A stretch of DNA of 64,000 nt, from the NCBI GenBank assembly GCA_026874595.1, contig CM049306.1:84098142-84162141 (forward strand), written 5' to 3'. The translations under genes were made by a program, and so were the position numbers. Shown in pieces: positions 11,913-26,100 of the stretch (position 1 is its first letter; each line of letters opens with the position of its first letter). The stretch comes from Sipunculus nudus (taxonomy: Eukaryota > Annelida > Sipuncula > Golfingiida > Sipunculidae). The notes beneath the pieces were generated by a model. The model ran no database searches. It was not told where the DNA came from and saw only the letters and a list, made by a program, of their open reading frames with translations.

Positions 11913-14180
11913 CATATATGATGAAGCCGTTTGCAAAACATACGACACGTACGGTGTATAAACAAGAAAGACTTTTTCAGGTGGTATGTTTGGTACCAAC
12001 TCAAACTCGAATAGTGATTTTTCAGTAATTTTTTTTATATCAGAACTACATTATTCTGGAAACATATAATGTTAAATACACAAGGGGTTTATCTCTGATA
12101 CCATTTGAATCAAGATATACAACAACATCAAAATATTGATAAAAATACTTGCATCGTTTTGTACACAGGTCCTGTTAACATGTAAAGGATCTGTGAAATT
12201 CAAAATTATATCTAGGCAAATAAAAAGAATCGAATATTTGGGTTCTTCTTAAATCATCTTGACCACACAGTGAGATTTAATATAATTTGTATCGACTAAC
12301 TGTGAACATATCGAAATTATACAGGTATAGTTACATTGAGGCTAGTCAGAGTGGTTCCCTTTACTGAGTGAGTCACGAACGGTAGTCACGGTTATTGTCC
12401 TTACTTTGATTATACATTGATGGACGGAGACATCGGTTAGATAATTATATTCTGTCTGTGTTTGGAAACGCAGTTGGGCGGAAAATGAGTGGTAATGTAC
12501 AAAACGTGCTCCATATTCCAATTATATGAATAACAGACAATGCTTATACAGGTTTCCATACACATAATCATCTTATGATTTTGGGTCACAAAGCTGACGA
12601 TTGCATATACATGTATATCGCGTTAAATACAAAAATGCTGGAAACGTTTTCCTTCAGGTGATCTGCTGATAGTGTCAAAGTTGTCACAGTTTATAATCTG
12701 TCTGACGACGTCATCACTCTGTGCCTTTCATTCTTGTCTTTTCCAAAACGTCTTTCCTGTAGATACATGCAGATAATCAGTGTTTTTGTAAACAAATAAT
12801 TATAATTTATTCTTAAAACAATCCTAACATTACAATACACAATTCAGTACAATTACACAGTATAACAATTCAAATGTACAGTACCAGAGTGTCCGGATCC
12901 TAGGCTTTGATCCTGGATACCACGACTGTCAAAGCTCAACACGAGTAGTTTAAAACCAATGATCCACGTAGTAGTACTAATCCAAAGGCAAACTGGAGAC
13001 AGTCCGTATTAAATCTGTATTAAGTCCGTTAAATATCTGACACCACTGCAATTATCGGTAAGGTCCCAAAACTGATGAGAAGGTAACACACAAGTGCTCG
13101 CTGGTTTTTCCTTTTCTCTCTCTCTCTCGGCTCTAAACACAGCCCCTAATTTAAAGCTTCTCACCCAAAACTACAAGAAACTGAAAATTCCCAAAGAACA
13201 ATACACAAACACATAAACAGACCTGAAACATCTAGAACAAAGAACGCTGCGTTTCTACGCTTCAGACCCCACACGTGAGCCAGCGCCAAAACAAGCGAGG
13301 TTCCCATAGCAACGAACTATGCCTGCGCTACACACACCAGAATATCAACAGACACATGTAACACTCCTGCGCACAACAAAACAGACACCTGTAACAACAT
13401 TCATGGATAGCAACATGGATCATCCATGGTTGGAAGATGCCGGTCTCAATACGGAGCTCCCAGTATACACGGAGACTCCCGGATGTATGCGGTGGCTACA
13501 CGGAGGTACACGGTGCCAACAAGGAGTGATACGGACCGTTATAAATCCGTGTACTCCGGGAAGAAAAATTGCGCAGGTTTAATTTTTTTCTCAGAACATG
13601 CCGATGCAAAAAGGATCGTCCCCGGATGCCAACACGGTAATGCCGGAGTTAACACGGATGTTGCCGGAGTTGCCTACCCGTGAATGTGTGAAAGGGGCTT
13701 AAACCTGGTTTAGAAGTAACCTATGGGGAAACATAATACCTTATTTTTAAAACTGGATGCTTTTTTGTAATGTTTTTGAAATATGTCACACAGACAATAA
13801 AAGGGATTATATATATAAATATATATGTATTAATATATTAATATGTTTATATATATATGTTTATAAATAAGTTGTCCTAACTATGATTACCCTTGAAGAT
13901 GAATTGACGCCACTGCTCCACCAGGAGTGTATGCTTTCATCCCCAATCATGTGCGTGTTTATGTGCCAGTGTATGTATGTTTGTTCACAACATAACACAA
14001 GGGAACATGAAACGAATTTCGTGATATATTTTCATTACTAGTAGTATTTGGAGTCGATGCGGCACATGATCAGAATAAAGGAACGTCTTCAAGGAATATT
14101 CACAAAGGTACAGTCATTTATGCATTAACCTGGTAAATGGGGCCGAAAAAGTAAATGCAGTCACGGTTTTGGAAGCATCC
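11913..14180. other. Gene-free stretch with repeat debris
   Basis: No splice-supported exon is seen. 13,420-13,700 is more GC-rich and internally repetitive (recurring CGGATG, CACGG and TGCCGGAGTT) and ends with GTGTGAAAGGGGCTTA, which resembles a DNA-transposon terminus, but I could not find its partner arm. 13,800-13,917 is a TA-rich stretch ending AAGATGAATTGACGCCACTG, a solo end of the 7,079-type MITE. Confidence 0.45.
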
Positions 14181-14786
14181 CAGAATATATCCCCACATGG
14201 CGGAGGTTAAGGAATGGAGATTTCTATAGTTCTTTATTGAATATTTAAGACAACCATGACTCACCACAATTAATCATTTTTTTTCTCAGAATTACATCTG
14301 CCCACAATAGTTCATTCAGGGGTTTTATACTGGGTTTATTTCCCATTACAGCAATATATGAAAATTCTAGGAAGCGTTTCCTTCAAGTATGAGCAATTAG
14401 TCATAATGGGTAAGATATATATATATATAACGTTTTGTTTGCATTTTGTGTTAACGGTCCAGTCCAAAACTGTAGACCGGACTGGTCTAAGCGGTACCTA
14501 AACTCTTGTTAGTTTACATAAGCGTACGTAAGCGGTTCAATAGGAAAACAAATGAACCAGGGAACGACTGGAATTGTACTGAAAAGAATTTCTCTGGCCC
14601 ACAACAAACTGCCTAAGTTTTATTGTGTATAATAATGTACATCTATGAATTCCTGGTTATTGGGGATGGAGTTTCTTTCCAAACAAAAAGTTTATTGTGG
14701 TGATCGAGTCAAGGTTTTCTTGGATATTCAATAAAGAACCAGAAATCTGCATTCCTAAACCTCCGCCATGTGGGGGTATATTCCGG
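14181..14786. mobile_element. Foldback element with ~95-bp arms
   Basis: The left arm (about 14,181-14,270; CCCCACATGGCGGAGGTT, then TTCTTTATTGAATATT) is the imperfect reverse complement of the right arm (about 14,691-14,786; AATATTCAATAAAGAACC, then AACCTCCGCCATGTGGGGG with small differences). The middle of about 420 bases is non-coding. The arms differ enough to indicate an old copy. Confidence 0.8.
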
Positions 14787-17112
14787 TCCGGGCCTCCAGC
14801 GCTGTGAACTCACTGAAATTGATATTTTCATCTTAACTGTTTGCGCATTGTGTAAAAGAAAATACTTATCCAGTGAAACTTCGGTTTACAAACACTGTTT
14901 GGCGATAAAGCGCCACCATCTGTCTATGAAGGGAACTAGAAAGCTGTTTTGACTCAACTCCATGCATGGGCAAGATCGATTGGGTCAAATGATAAGCCCC
15001 TGCCGATATTCATGCAATCTGTCTGGCAGTTTCCCACGCAGGGTGAATTTCTATTGTGTTATAAAAATAAACTCTGCAGATTATAATTGAATTAAGCGTG
15101 CTTGGCCTGAATAAGTGACCGAATAAGCACTGTCATATTGCTATGTGATCTCTTGACCCTCTTTTGCTATGACAGAAAACTATACGGGATAAGCCCCCCC
15201 CCCCCCCCCCCCCCCCCCCCCACCCTAATTCTTTTCAGTCAGGTGATCGTATTGTATAACATAGAACTGGTCATAGCATGATCACATTGCATATTCATAA
15301 ATCTTCAACAATTCTGGTCACAGATTTTTCACGGAGTATCACTAAGAGAACACGTGCAGGGCGTATCTCTAATACATAATTTCGATAATAATTAAAATGA
15401 ATGTTGTCGGTGCATGCTCTATGTTTGCTCCATTTCCCTAATCTTTGTAATTTATACTGTCCAGGTGAAAAAAAAGCGAAAAAAGATATTTCAGCGTACA
15501 AGCGGGCTTTACGGTTGAATGTCTGCAGAGGTTTACCTTTGACGTTCATCAAAAAACCCTTTGTGAGGAGAAGGGTTTTTCAGTGACTTTATTCTCCGGG
15601 GCTCCTTCTCTAAATTACAAAAAAGAAAAAAAAAATCAGCCCGTTAAACATTTACAGAGATGCCTGTTAAGGCTGATATACTTTTACATACACGATCACT
15701 GTTGGGCTTATTTGGTGGAAAGGGAAAATTATTTACTGAACAGTGAGCTGGCAAATCTACAAATCCCCTTAAAAGAGGATTTACGTGTCAGTTGAACGGG
15801 TCCAGGTTAGACGGACTTGGCAGCTAGTAATATGTTATATTAACACGTTCAACTTGTTCTGTCACATGTATACACTTGTGCACTGGCGTTAAAATATTAA
15901 TAGTTGCATATTAATTAATTCTCAGTAAATACGCAATTTAGTATATCATTTGAAGTATACTATCCATATCATTATTAGTCAATCTGAAAAAATAACATTT
16001 CGTAAAGTCTGCAAACTCATCTCTACAAAAATAGTTATTAACAAAACTTGCAAGGTCACGTGGCGCATCCAGTTGGTACACTAGCGTTTATCCAAACAGC
16101 GTCCATCTGAGGTATCCCCATATGGACATGTATCGCTTCACCAAATACTAATTTCGCCGAAACAAAGAAGAAACCGGCTCGTTCATTTTGTGAATGTCTT
16201 TGACCCTGACTTATGCATTTGTCATATTATGAAGAAGGTAAATTTGCAACATTTTTTTTCAAACAACGAAAGGTTCCCGACAGGCAGACACGACCAACTG
16301 ATGTATCGATGTATCTTTGATTATCAGTCGATGCAAGACTGATACGTTTGTGGTGACTGCGCGGGAGAATCGACACCCTTCCACCAGATGTCGTTTCTAC
16401 TCAAAACGAACCTCATCCTGTAGGCAGTGTGGGACGGCTGGGACTACTTGTATCTTTACTCTCAAACTTTAAAATCTTAATTTGTGAAATTTCAAGCAAA
16501 CAGCTTCTGGTTACATTTCAGATGTAAACTTGTGTTTAAAAATTATTATTTATTCCGTGAAGTCATTACCACACAACACCCATATATATCCATGTATATT
16601 GCATTGAAAACATTCTTAGCCAGCAAACTTGAACGGACTTCATTACCCTCTTAACTACAATAATACCTATGCCGCTGGTGTATTTAGAAGCCCCGGTGCA
16701 TTGTGGGTGGCAGATTTTGACGCCCATAAACCCTTACCAACACAGTCTGATTCTGCGCAGTGTGGAGAATCGGTACGACAATATACTGTTCAACTCCTTA
16801 ATATTCTGTTAAATTAAATTAAGGCAAATATAAAAGGATGAAATATCTAGCCTTTCTGGTGTCTTTCTTAAGATAGTTTAAACGGTTACTAGCAGCAGCT
16901 GGAAACTAATTTCATCCGACAGTACTGAGCAAAAGTAATTTTGACTGTCAAATTGTCCTAATTCATAAGCTTTAACCATAGACTGACCGAAGAGATACGT
17001 CTGGAAGATGGTGTAATACTGGATTCTTCCAGACAATGGGCTTTAATTGTTGATGGGTGGGGCCTTGTCCTGACCAAGACTGAAGTGACATACGTCAAGG
17101 CCCCTGACATTT
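14787..17112. other. Gene-free stretch with a 28-base C run
   Basis: No gene is recognised. A homopolymer of 28 C occupies 15,194-15,221, where the true length is likely uncertain in an assembly. Small open frames here are not supported by splice sites or similarity. Confidence 0.5.
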
Positions 17113-18452
17113 AGGCGTAAAAAAATTCTTTGTTTCCGGTTACCCGACCGACCCTAGATTTACTGTGCGACCCTAAAATTTTTATTTGGATTCTGATTGC
17201 AAAACCAGTAAAAGTCGAGGTTTGCGCGTGGAATTTTTAGGTGAAGTACGACTTAATGTCGACAACTTTAATCTGTCATACAGATACAAATTACGATACT
17301 CTGAGATCGTCGCTGACAGTTCAAATATACCCGCGAAAACGGCGTGTGGACGGTCATAAGTGGGTTCGTCAGCTTAGAACGTAGTTCTGCGCAACAACTT
17401 TTTTTAATTTATAGGAAGCAGATAAATATCAAAAGTGTTCCACTGGAGAAATGAGCAGCTTCTTTCAAGCTATGAACGTGGCCTCCTCCGCGAATGTCTG
17501 ATAGCCGTGACCGTCTGAGAACTGATTCGAGATCGTTCAAATTTGCCCTAAGCCCCGAAAATTTTCATCTTCCGTAGTCATCTTCCGTAAGGCCTCATTA
17601 ATGGCCCGCTTGTATGCACGGTCGCTAGTCGGCAATTTTCGGAAGTGAGTGCCATCTTCGGCTATGCAAATGAGTTGAAATGAACCAATGACATTACGTT
17701 TCGTCACTGCATGTAACCGTGGTTACCTATTCGGGTACATATGTACCCGTATTTGTTCTGTCAATGATCACCTGAACCTGCGCTTGGGCGCTGGCAGGAG
17801 TAAAAACGAACGATTTAATGAACGTTGGCCGGCCATTTAACGAAAAGTCAAACGCAAATTTGGCGGTAACACATGGTGATCATTCATTTTCGGCGATATT
17901 TTTATATAACGGCGAAAAATGATAAGAGCATATCCATAACTGCGAAGTCAAATTTGACACCGGCGGATTGCCGATGTACATTTCTTATTTTAAACAAATA
18001 TACCGATGTTATGATCACTTTAAATTTATTTCCCCTCAACTTAATGCGTGCGTACTACATCATGGTTCAACAGTGTCATTTCGCAATTTCTGAGGGCGAA
18101 TGAATGGCCGGCCGCTCATGTTAGCCTAAGAAAGTAAACCTGCCTGATCGCCAACTTTAATTATTTGTCAGCGACCAGCTAATCATTCCTTAAAGTTACT
18201 TCGCTTCACTTCTTATAAGAGATTGAACAAACACCTATTTCTCCAAGAGAAAATGGTTCTAATGGGTCAATATTTGACCATACTGTACACGGATTGGCAC
18301 AGATATGCATGAACATAATTCTATTTACCATTTTATTCTGAAAATATGTCGCATAAATTGAATAAAAGAATTAAAAAAAAAAAATTCCCCGACCTACCTT
18401 CCCTATTTTTCTCTGACATGTAATCGGAAACAAAGACCTTTTTTTTTAGGCC
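17113..18452. mobile_element. DNA transposon remnant with inverted ends, ~1.34 kb
   Basis: The left end reads TTAGGCGTAAAAAAATTC, then TTTGTTTCCGGTTACC. The right end is the inverted counterpart, AATCGGAAACAAAGACC then TTTTTTTTAGGCCC. The interior contains a second inverted pair around GGCCGGCC (near 17,828 and 18,105), pointing to nested or composite structure. No transposase frame is visible, so it is non-autonomous or gutted. Confidence 0.65.
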
Positions 18453-20493
18453 CAAGGCGGGGCCCATGGGGGCTTGCGTTCCCGTTGAGTCAACCGCGAT
18501 AAGTTCCTGTGATGCGTGTAAACATGGGAGTGGTTTGACAGGGGGGGGGGGGGGGGGGATTTAACAGAGCTCTTGAATACGAACTTTCCAAATCCTGATG
18601 TTTGTCTTGTACATGCGGTTAACCTTCAAGAAAGACCAAAATTGAGAAAAAAAGCTATCTTGACTTCCAATACTTCCATTTTTTTCTGGTCACAACGCTG
18701 CATCCATTCTCAGCCATACGGATAGGTATCCACATATAAGTTATCACAACAACAGATTAAACTTTTACAAGTTTATTTCTTTTCCAAAGATGGGATTCTG
18801 CAGATGAAAATGCATCCTGGGAAGGCCAAGTAGAGGCCAAAATCCGTCACTCCGCAGTTCAAGAACAGTTGTAACAAAGATTGTAACACTAAACGCAGAA
18901 TAAATGACTAACATGCATAACTTCATTATCACAGCAGATGAGGGAAATTGCATACAATATTCTAATTATATTATAATATGTGATTTGTGCTCACAGACGC
19001 GGCGTTTCAAGGAACACGTAACGAGGTGACACAAGTGACCTCTTGTGGCGGAAAACTCTAGTGCTGTCATCTTGTGGCACGGATATAAACAACATGAAGA
19101 GCTTATTTTGTGACGTCTGTGATTTGTTTTAAACATTTATGATTGACAGCAGATATCTCAAGTATCACAATTAAAACATCCACATGGAGCAAATGTTTAA
19201 ACCCGCATAAAAGAAACATACCGTGTTGGCCATGTATGCACTGGAGTAGCAACTTCTGTTGAAATAGGCCTACCTATCTAGATCAAGCATGGTAAATGTT
19301 CCAAGAAATGTGATTTTTATATTTTCATTGTTTCGTCAGGGTTCATTTTTTGTGATTTAAGTTTGCAGTAATCTACACAGACTATATATCCTTCAGTTTT
19401 ATGGATTTTTTTAATATTTGCTCAAAACAATTTTAAAGATATCATGATATTTAAAATATCAATCTGTGATTTACGGTAACATAAATGATGTTATTATTTA
19501 ACTAGATCAATATTTTGCCTTGCAACCCTTAAGGTATTGTACATGAATTGTCGTCATAGGCAACAGTATATATGAATGTTAATCTGTGCACATGAGGTGT
19601 CTCATTTGTGATGGTTTAATTTTTGCATTAATTCCTTTCAATTGCGAATTTGAAACCCTCGTGAACATAGAGAAACCACATTATCCCTATCATGAATATA
19701 GTATTATACAGTATTACTAAACATGTTTGCATAGGTAACTGTCCCTACATCACATCTTTTCTGCATAACCAAATATAGGATTATAAATGAATTGAACAGA
19801 GGGAACTTCAGTTTCTTATGAAATCCAAAATCTGACAACTAACATTTAGATTATTTATTTAAAGCAGATTTGAAATGAATAATTTTCAATCCAGACTAAT
19901 TCACAAAGAAATATTATAAAAGTATAGTGCATATTTGTTTATAACCTTGTGAAATTACTTTGAGCCTTGTCAGCTAGGTGAGCCCTCCAGAGGTTAAACA
20001 AGTGCCAACAGTTGCCACTCACGGTGAAATAAATGTCTTGAACCTGTGCTTCCATATATACAGTATATGTATCCAAGGTTTAAGGACATGGTTTTTTAAG
20101 CAAACATACAATCAGAAGTACAACAAATAACAATGTAACATATTCTTAGTTTGTGTCAGAATAATTCCTGGTGCACAATATCACAGGCAACAACACAATA
20201 CAGATTGAGAATATCCTAACATGACTGTACAATACATGATCTCACAGCAGACCTTGCAAATAAAAATAAATCCAAACCAGTTCTTCAATTTGTACTTTGC
20301 TTATCTGGTATTCTACATATCATAAAATCAAATCAACATTTATAAGCAAAAGTCAGGACAGAGGTGACAAAGCTTGAACACTGTCTAAAGCTTTACACAA
20401 ACATCTTCCTGGGAACCAGGTCTCAAGCTATGTTGGATACAGACCTGGCTTCATGCAGCTCCAAGCATGCTGTTTCATGATTTATTACACAAG
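18453..20493. other. Gene-free stretch with a G run
   Basis: A run of about 18 G lies at 18,541-18,558. The remainder is AT-rich without recognisable exons. Confidence 0.5.
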
Positions 20494-21127
20494 CAGTGGC
20501 GTCAATTTATCTTCCAGGGTGGGGGGATGACCCGCACACACATACATACACACAGATATATATATATATAAATAATTTATTAAGGTATGTGCTGGATCCG
20601 AGTCACTACCATTAGTTTTTGCTGATGTCATTTGATATGCCGATCAGGTGAAAACAGCAGTTGTGACTCAGATCCATCTCATCCCTTAATAAAATTATCA
20701 TGCACATAGAGCGATATTTGGAAAGACTGCATTCTCCAAGTTTATTATTACATGTATATATATATACACACACACTTTATAGCATCTGTAGGACACATTT
20801 CAAATATATTAGCTTCTGTGACACATTTTTAATATATATACTTTATCACTTAAATATATATACTTTTTCAATTATATTACAATACAGTACAGGTTTTGGA
20901 AAATAAAGAATTATGTTTCCAGTATAAGTTAATTCTAAACCAGGTTTAGATATAATATTTCATAGTAAACTCATAAATGGAAAAAGTTTACAATTCTATT
21001 TATTTATATATTTCATTTGCAATATATAAATATCATTCCCTGAATAGGGGGGGGGATGATTACATTGACCTTTCCCCTCTTGCCAAAAAGTGGGGGGATA
21101 TATACCCCCCCCCCCAAATCCAGTACT
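20494..21127. mobile_element. MITE, inverted copy of the 7,079-type, with a nested insert
   Basis: It starts CAGTGGCGTCAATTTATCTTCC, the reverse complement of the right end of the 7,079 copy. Near 21,040-21,120 it holds the inverted form of that copy's left body (CTTGCCAAAAAGTGGGGGGATATATA). The outer right terminus is eroded. It is about 250 bases longer than the other copy, partly because a small foldback element sits inside it. Confidence 0.65.
20577..20692. mobile_element. Tiny foldback MITE nested in a larger MITE
   Basis: TTATTAAGGTATGTGCTGGA at the left is mirrored by the right end, CCATCTCATCCCTTAATAA, and GATCCGAGTCAC by GTGACTCAGATC. This gives arms of about 30 bases in a 116-base element. 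A TTAA lies at each end, which may be the target site. Confidence 0.7.
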
Positions 21128-22691
21128 GCAAGTCTTATAAACCTATCCCAGCTCCTTCAGTACTTAATAATGTATTCTTTAGGTTTGTGAGAGGATACTC
21201 TCTTTATGACAATCACGAAGCACCATTAGACATAAACACAATCTCTCAAAAAACAATACCACTGCACAGGTTAACACAGCATTAATTCCTTACTTGTACT
21301 CATCCTGTCTAACTCCAGATAGGTCCATTATCATCATCATTGTCACCTTTATACTGCTACACTGTGTGCACCATATCATATTATGCACCAAATGACTAGA
21401 TCAGCACATAAGAACAGCTGAAACAAAGCATTCTAACAAAGACAATGTTTAAACGTTTAAAGATGGCAGTGAAGTGAACGAGCAAGGTTTGCTCAAATTT
21501 GGCTACGGAGCAAAATAGTGGTTTATTTTGTTTATTGATTAATTGAGAACTTTTAAACAATATATATTGCAATTAAGAAGTAAAACTTGTGTTGTATTTT
21601 ACATGATTGTAAAGAGCCTATGTGGCCAAACATAATGGAATATCAAAAATAGATAAGTTGTGTTCAGTTTCTATTGTATAAGCTCTATGCAAAGTATCTT
21701 TTGTATATAAATAAATTCAAAGCAGGGCAAAGATGCCTTTGAGTAAGAAAACGCATAAATCTTTTTAGGAAGATAACAGACAATTCTGTCTCATTCAAAA
21801 GTTGGATCTTTTAAACCTCAACATCATATGTTTTCGGCATACATTTTGATAAAGCCAGAAGCAGATAACATTCAGAGTAAGTGTTATACTTTTAGAATAC
21901 TCAAAATACTTGTATATTTTAGTGCCACAAAACTCATGCAGCAATGCAACTTGAAGTGTGACCTGAGGAGGCACATTATAGCTTTCTGTGCCTTAAAGTA
22001 TGTGGTGTTCATATTAAAACTTAACTTCCCTTATCAATTAAATTTTAAGCAATACAGGTACAGTCACTTGTAGTAGACATCTCTTTTCCATCCTCTTACA
22101 GATTTCAGCCATCAATTTTTCTGGTGAATGTCTCTGATGTTTGATTTTGGCCTTGTGGGTGCAGGTCTATGACTTGAAACTGGCCTCAAATCTACCAATT
22201 TTTCCAGCCGATTTTTTACCAGCAATTAAAATCAGTAGGATTGGTAAATGTGCCACCAACCCAATTTTCATTTAAAATATAACAGGAAAAATTGGTTCTG
22301 TAATGTTTGACAATGTCATTAGACGTGACCCAAGCCAAATGTAAAAAAATATTTTAAGGTCAGCCCATTTTTTTAACAAGGTAGTCCTAACATTTTCATT
22401 CATTATAAAAATAGCAATCCAGAAGAGGGAACAAGAAGTGACCAAAATGGCTGGAATATTCTGGTAGTGTGCAAGTTAGAGTCAGGCATGAGTGAAGACC
22501 GGAGAGAAATTTCCTGAAAATTGTCGGAGGATTCAATTGTTATATATGTAAGAATTAAGTGAAAGAAGTGAAACTTCCTGAAATGGAAATTCCTAAATTT
22601 CCTTAAATCAGGAAATTTCCTTTAATTTCTCATGCCTGGCCCTTGTGCAGGCATATGCTGGCTTGTAAGACTTAAAAGGTAACTACTATCA
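21128..22691. other. Gene-free stretch downstream of the armadillo gene
   Basis: AT-rich with no exon seen. Part of it could be extended 3' UTR of the minus-strand gene, since other AATAAA-type signals occur, for example near 21,524 on the minus strand. Confidence 0.4.
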
Positions 22692-22697
22692 TTTATT
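22692..22697 (-). terminator. Poly(A) signal candidate of the armadillo transcript
   Basis: AATAAA on the minus strand, about 190 bases beyond the TAG stop. It is the first canonical hexamer I see downstream. The actual cleavage site is unknown. Confidence 0.5.
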
Positions 22698-22888
22698 TCT
22701 GACCAATAAATAAATCAAATTTCATTGGCCGGCAAAATAAGTAATAATTGGGAGGCCAGCTCAAGAATGAGATCAACACTCCCTCTCCATGTCACAGGTA
22801 AGTGCTCAACAGATGAGATCCAAGGTGACTCAGTATGTCACAGGTAAAACTATTTGTTGTCACAGATCTCTCACTAGGGTATCCTTAT

Positions 22889-23170
22889 CTATAGGGAACT
22901 GTAGACCCGAGCAGCATGGTAACGTATATCCTCATTCTCGTGTTTACTCAACACGAAAACCTTGCTGCGCACATGCATGCTTTCTTTCATCCCATATAGG
23001 GCGCTGTACATTGTCTCTGGAGATGGAGCCTTATAGTCTGTCGGAAGTGATGCATAGGTGATACCTTGTTCCTTGGCAGTGTGCATTATGTTACCTAGCA
23101 ACGTCAGCCATCGAAGCAACAGATCAGTACTTGTGTCTGGTACAAGTAGTTCCAATACACAGCTGGGAGC
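22889..23170 (-). CDS. ARMC10: Armadillo gene exon 5 (terminal coding)
   Basis: Residues 515-607. It begins after TTTCCAG with APSCVLELLVP and ends ARVYSSL then TAG. The block LLLRWLTLLGNIMHTAK matches the last armadillo helices of the ARMC10 family (LLRVLTLFQNIKNCLK in human), followed by the conserved charged C-terminal helix (KHENEDIRYHAARV). Phase 0 start fits the preceding exon. Confidence 0.9.
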   Translation of the reverse strand, partial: APSCVLELLVPDTSTDLLLRWLTLLGNIMHTAKEQGITYASLPTDYKAPSPETMYSALYGMKESMHVRSKVFVLSKHENEDIRYHAARVYSSL

Positions 23171-26100
23171 CTGGAAACACATCAGAAAAATTAATTATTA
23201 AGGAATTACACATTGCAAGAGGTTGCTATTTGATTAATTATAATCCAGAATATTCTAGACCAATACAGAATATGTGAAAGTCCTTTGACAATGTGTCCTA
23301 CTGAATATTCTACCTGGTTGGGTATCTATAAACATCCAATAAATTCAGTGGTATAAATAACAAATTGCATATATACTGTATTGTCACCACATTTGAACTA
23401 TTTTTTTTCTTGCAAGGGTCACCTTGATATTCTATAGGCAGGGCTAGAGGGAATTAGATACAACAGCCTACTTATGGAAAAATACAGCTTCCTGAACTAT
23501 TATGAAAATGTGACAGTTCCTTCTACATTGATGAAATATCTCATATTGGTTACTTTTTATTATATCTTTATGTTAATTCTCTCACAAAAATACAGAACTC
23601 TGTTTTTAAACTTTTTTAATTATAAGAAGCACAGAAAAAGAAAATTATTTGTGTCAGAATAACAACATCAACCAAAGCATATGTTTCAGTGGATGGCAAA
23701 GGCAAAACACACAGCACCCATTATATGTAACTTGTGATTTGACAAGTTTTAATGACATCACTCCTTAATGTGTACACAAGAAACTTAAGTTAATCAATAA
23801 CTGAGCCTACATTGGTGATCTAAAGACAATTAAAAACTTCTTTCTACATGGGAAGGACTATGGATACCCATATGAGGACATGTTCTATTACCTCCTAGTA
23901 AAGAAATCTCCAGTCAGTTCTGCTGGATCAAGTACTTACCCTTGCTGCCAGTAGATGGGGCACCATGTCAGCGTTGGTGGAGAGGTTGACGAGGACTTTA
24001 AGAGCCTGGAGCTGTACCTCAGAATGACGGGTATCCAGGTACTCATATAATGTCTGTACTAATTGTGTGTATGGCCCGTGGTACTCTGACATGACAGACA
24101 AATTGGTGAGGGCCTGCAGGGCACTCAGCTGTACTGGCTCTGGGCTTTTCTCTGATACTGCAAAGTCTATAAGTGTAGGGATGCAGTCCTGTAAATCAAA
24201 CAGATGCAAAGCATCACAAAAGACACAACAGAAAGTCTGGGTGCAGCTTGAACCCTTTACTGTTTACAGGTTCACTAAAGCTCACTTAAAATGGGCACCT
24301 AGATTGGCATCATATGGCTAGATTCTTTCAGGTCAAACATTTTGCATATTTATTTCTATGTTTCAGATTCACAATAACCTAAAGAAACCCTCTCAGGTAA
24401 GACCTTTTGAAAATTTGGTAAAGATACAACAAAAGCTGAAAAACATACTGCCTGTAATGTAAATATAGACAGTGTAAGAATTTGTCAGAAATCTATAATA
24501 AATGTGAAACAGGAAAAGTTAAAGAGACATGCAGCTTATAATGATGAATTCACAGCTCATACTTTTCATTTTTAGTGTCTTGAACTAGAGATATAATTAG
24601 AATGGACAATATATTATTTTTTACCAATTTTATCAATTTTCAAAGAATGAGTACATAGCACATTTTAAAATGACCATAACCTGACAGCATGATTAGAAAG
24701 AATAAACAAGGCCTACAGGCTCAATGACAACCTGTGCAATGAGATTACACCAGGTATAATGCTTCAATGCTGGACCATTCCTTTCAAGAACATGTGTAAC
24801 ATGTATATGAACAATGCAAGTACTAAACACTTAGAACAAGAAACAATTAAACAAACATCACTGCTGCAATTCTGGCATGGGTGCACACAACAAACAAGGG
24901 ACCTATGGGTCACGGCGCTCAGCTGTTATATATGATAAAAAATATGATTTAGAAATGAGGCACATGCTGGTTTTGTGTGGTAATAAGTATAAGCTGTATT
25001 ATGAGGTTGTTGTTAAGCTTATGTATGATTTTGATAGTACCTTTGGAGACAGAGAAGAGAATTGATTTCATTTATTTTATTAACAAATGGAGTACTATTG
25101 TCACACAGATTTTGACTTGGCCATATAAATTATAAGCAGAACATATAATATAAGAGTTTAACTATTTATTAAAAAAATGACAAATATTGTAAGAGAATCA
25201 TATGATTTTTAAAATGAAATATAACTGAAATGATTATTAAAATAATATTAAAGAATATATTCATGAATCCATTCATGAATACATTTGGAAAGTATTTGCA
25301 CTGGTATTCATATACTTTCATTTTTACCTGAATTCCCATTCTTTATGCAAGAAATTTTATAATGGAGTACATATTCATATTCGTATTTAAATACAATTGC
25401 AAAGTATTCCCACCATGTATGGTATTTATTCAGTTTTCACCAAACAATGGTGTTGAGAATCCAGAATGTACAAAATTCACACATTTAAATAATGATCATA
25501 AGTACCTGGTTTTATGGCTTTTATTTATATTAAAAAAAAATAAATGTGATATATTTATTTTGGACTAATTTCACATCAATGTACACACTAGACACAGTAG
25601 GAATGTAGATTAATATTATCAACTGCATCTTTGTCTATCATTAAATTTCCTTCATATGATCCCTAATGATTAGTAATGAATAATATGATTTACATTTTTA
25701 TTATTAAAATTGAACTGAAAAATGCCATAGGTGACTGCATGGTGTTATTTGGAATACGTGACATTCTATCCATCGATACAAGATTCTTATATCATCAGTA
25801 ACTGCAAGTTAATTCCCTATTATTATAAACTAACAAATTCCTTTTCTATTTTTCTTTAATTTGTTATTAAAAACCAATAAAAATTGATTAATTTATTGTT
25901 TATTGTTATGTTGTTGGTTAAAACTACTAGATGAGTTGGGTTGGACACCTGGATCAACTGTGGCTGGCCATAAGCTGCCTTGCTGCCCCAGTATATGCCT
26001 CGCCTCAAGCGTGCATAATTTTCTGAAAGTTCAACAAGGTCAACATACAGGTGACTCAAACAGTGGCTGGAGAGAGCCAAGGTCTGACATGGTCTCATAA

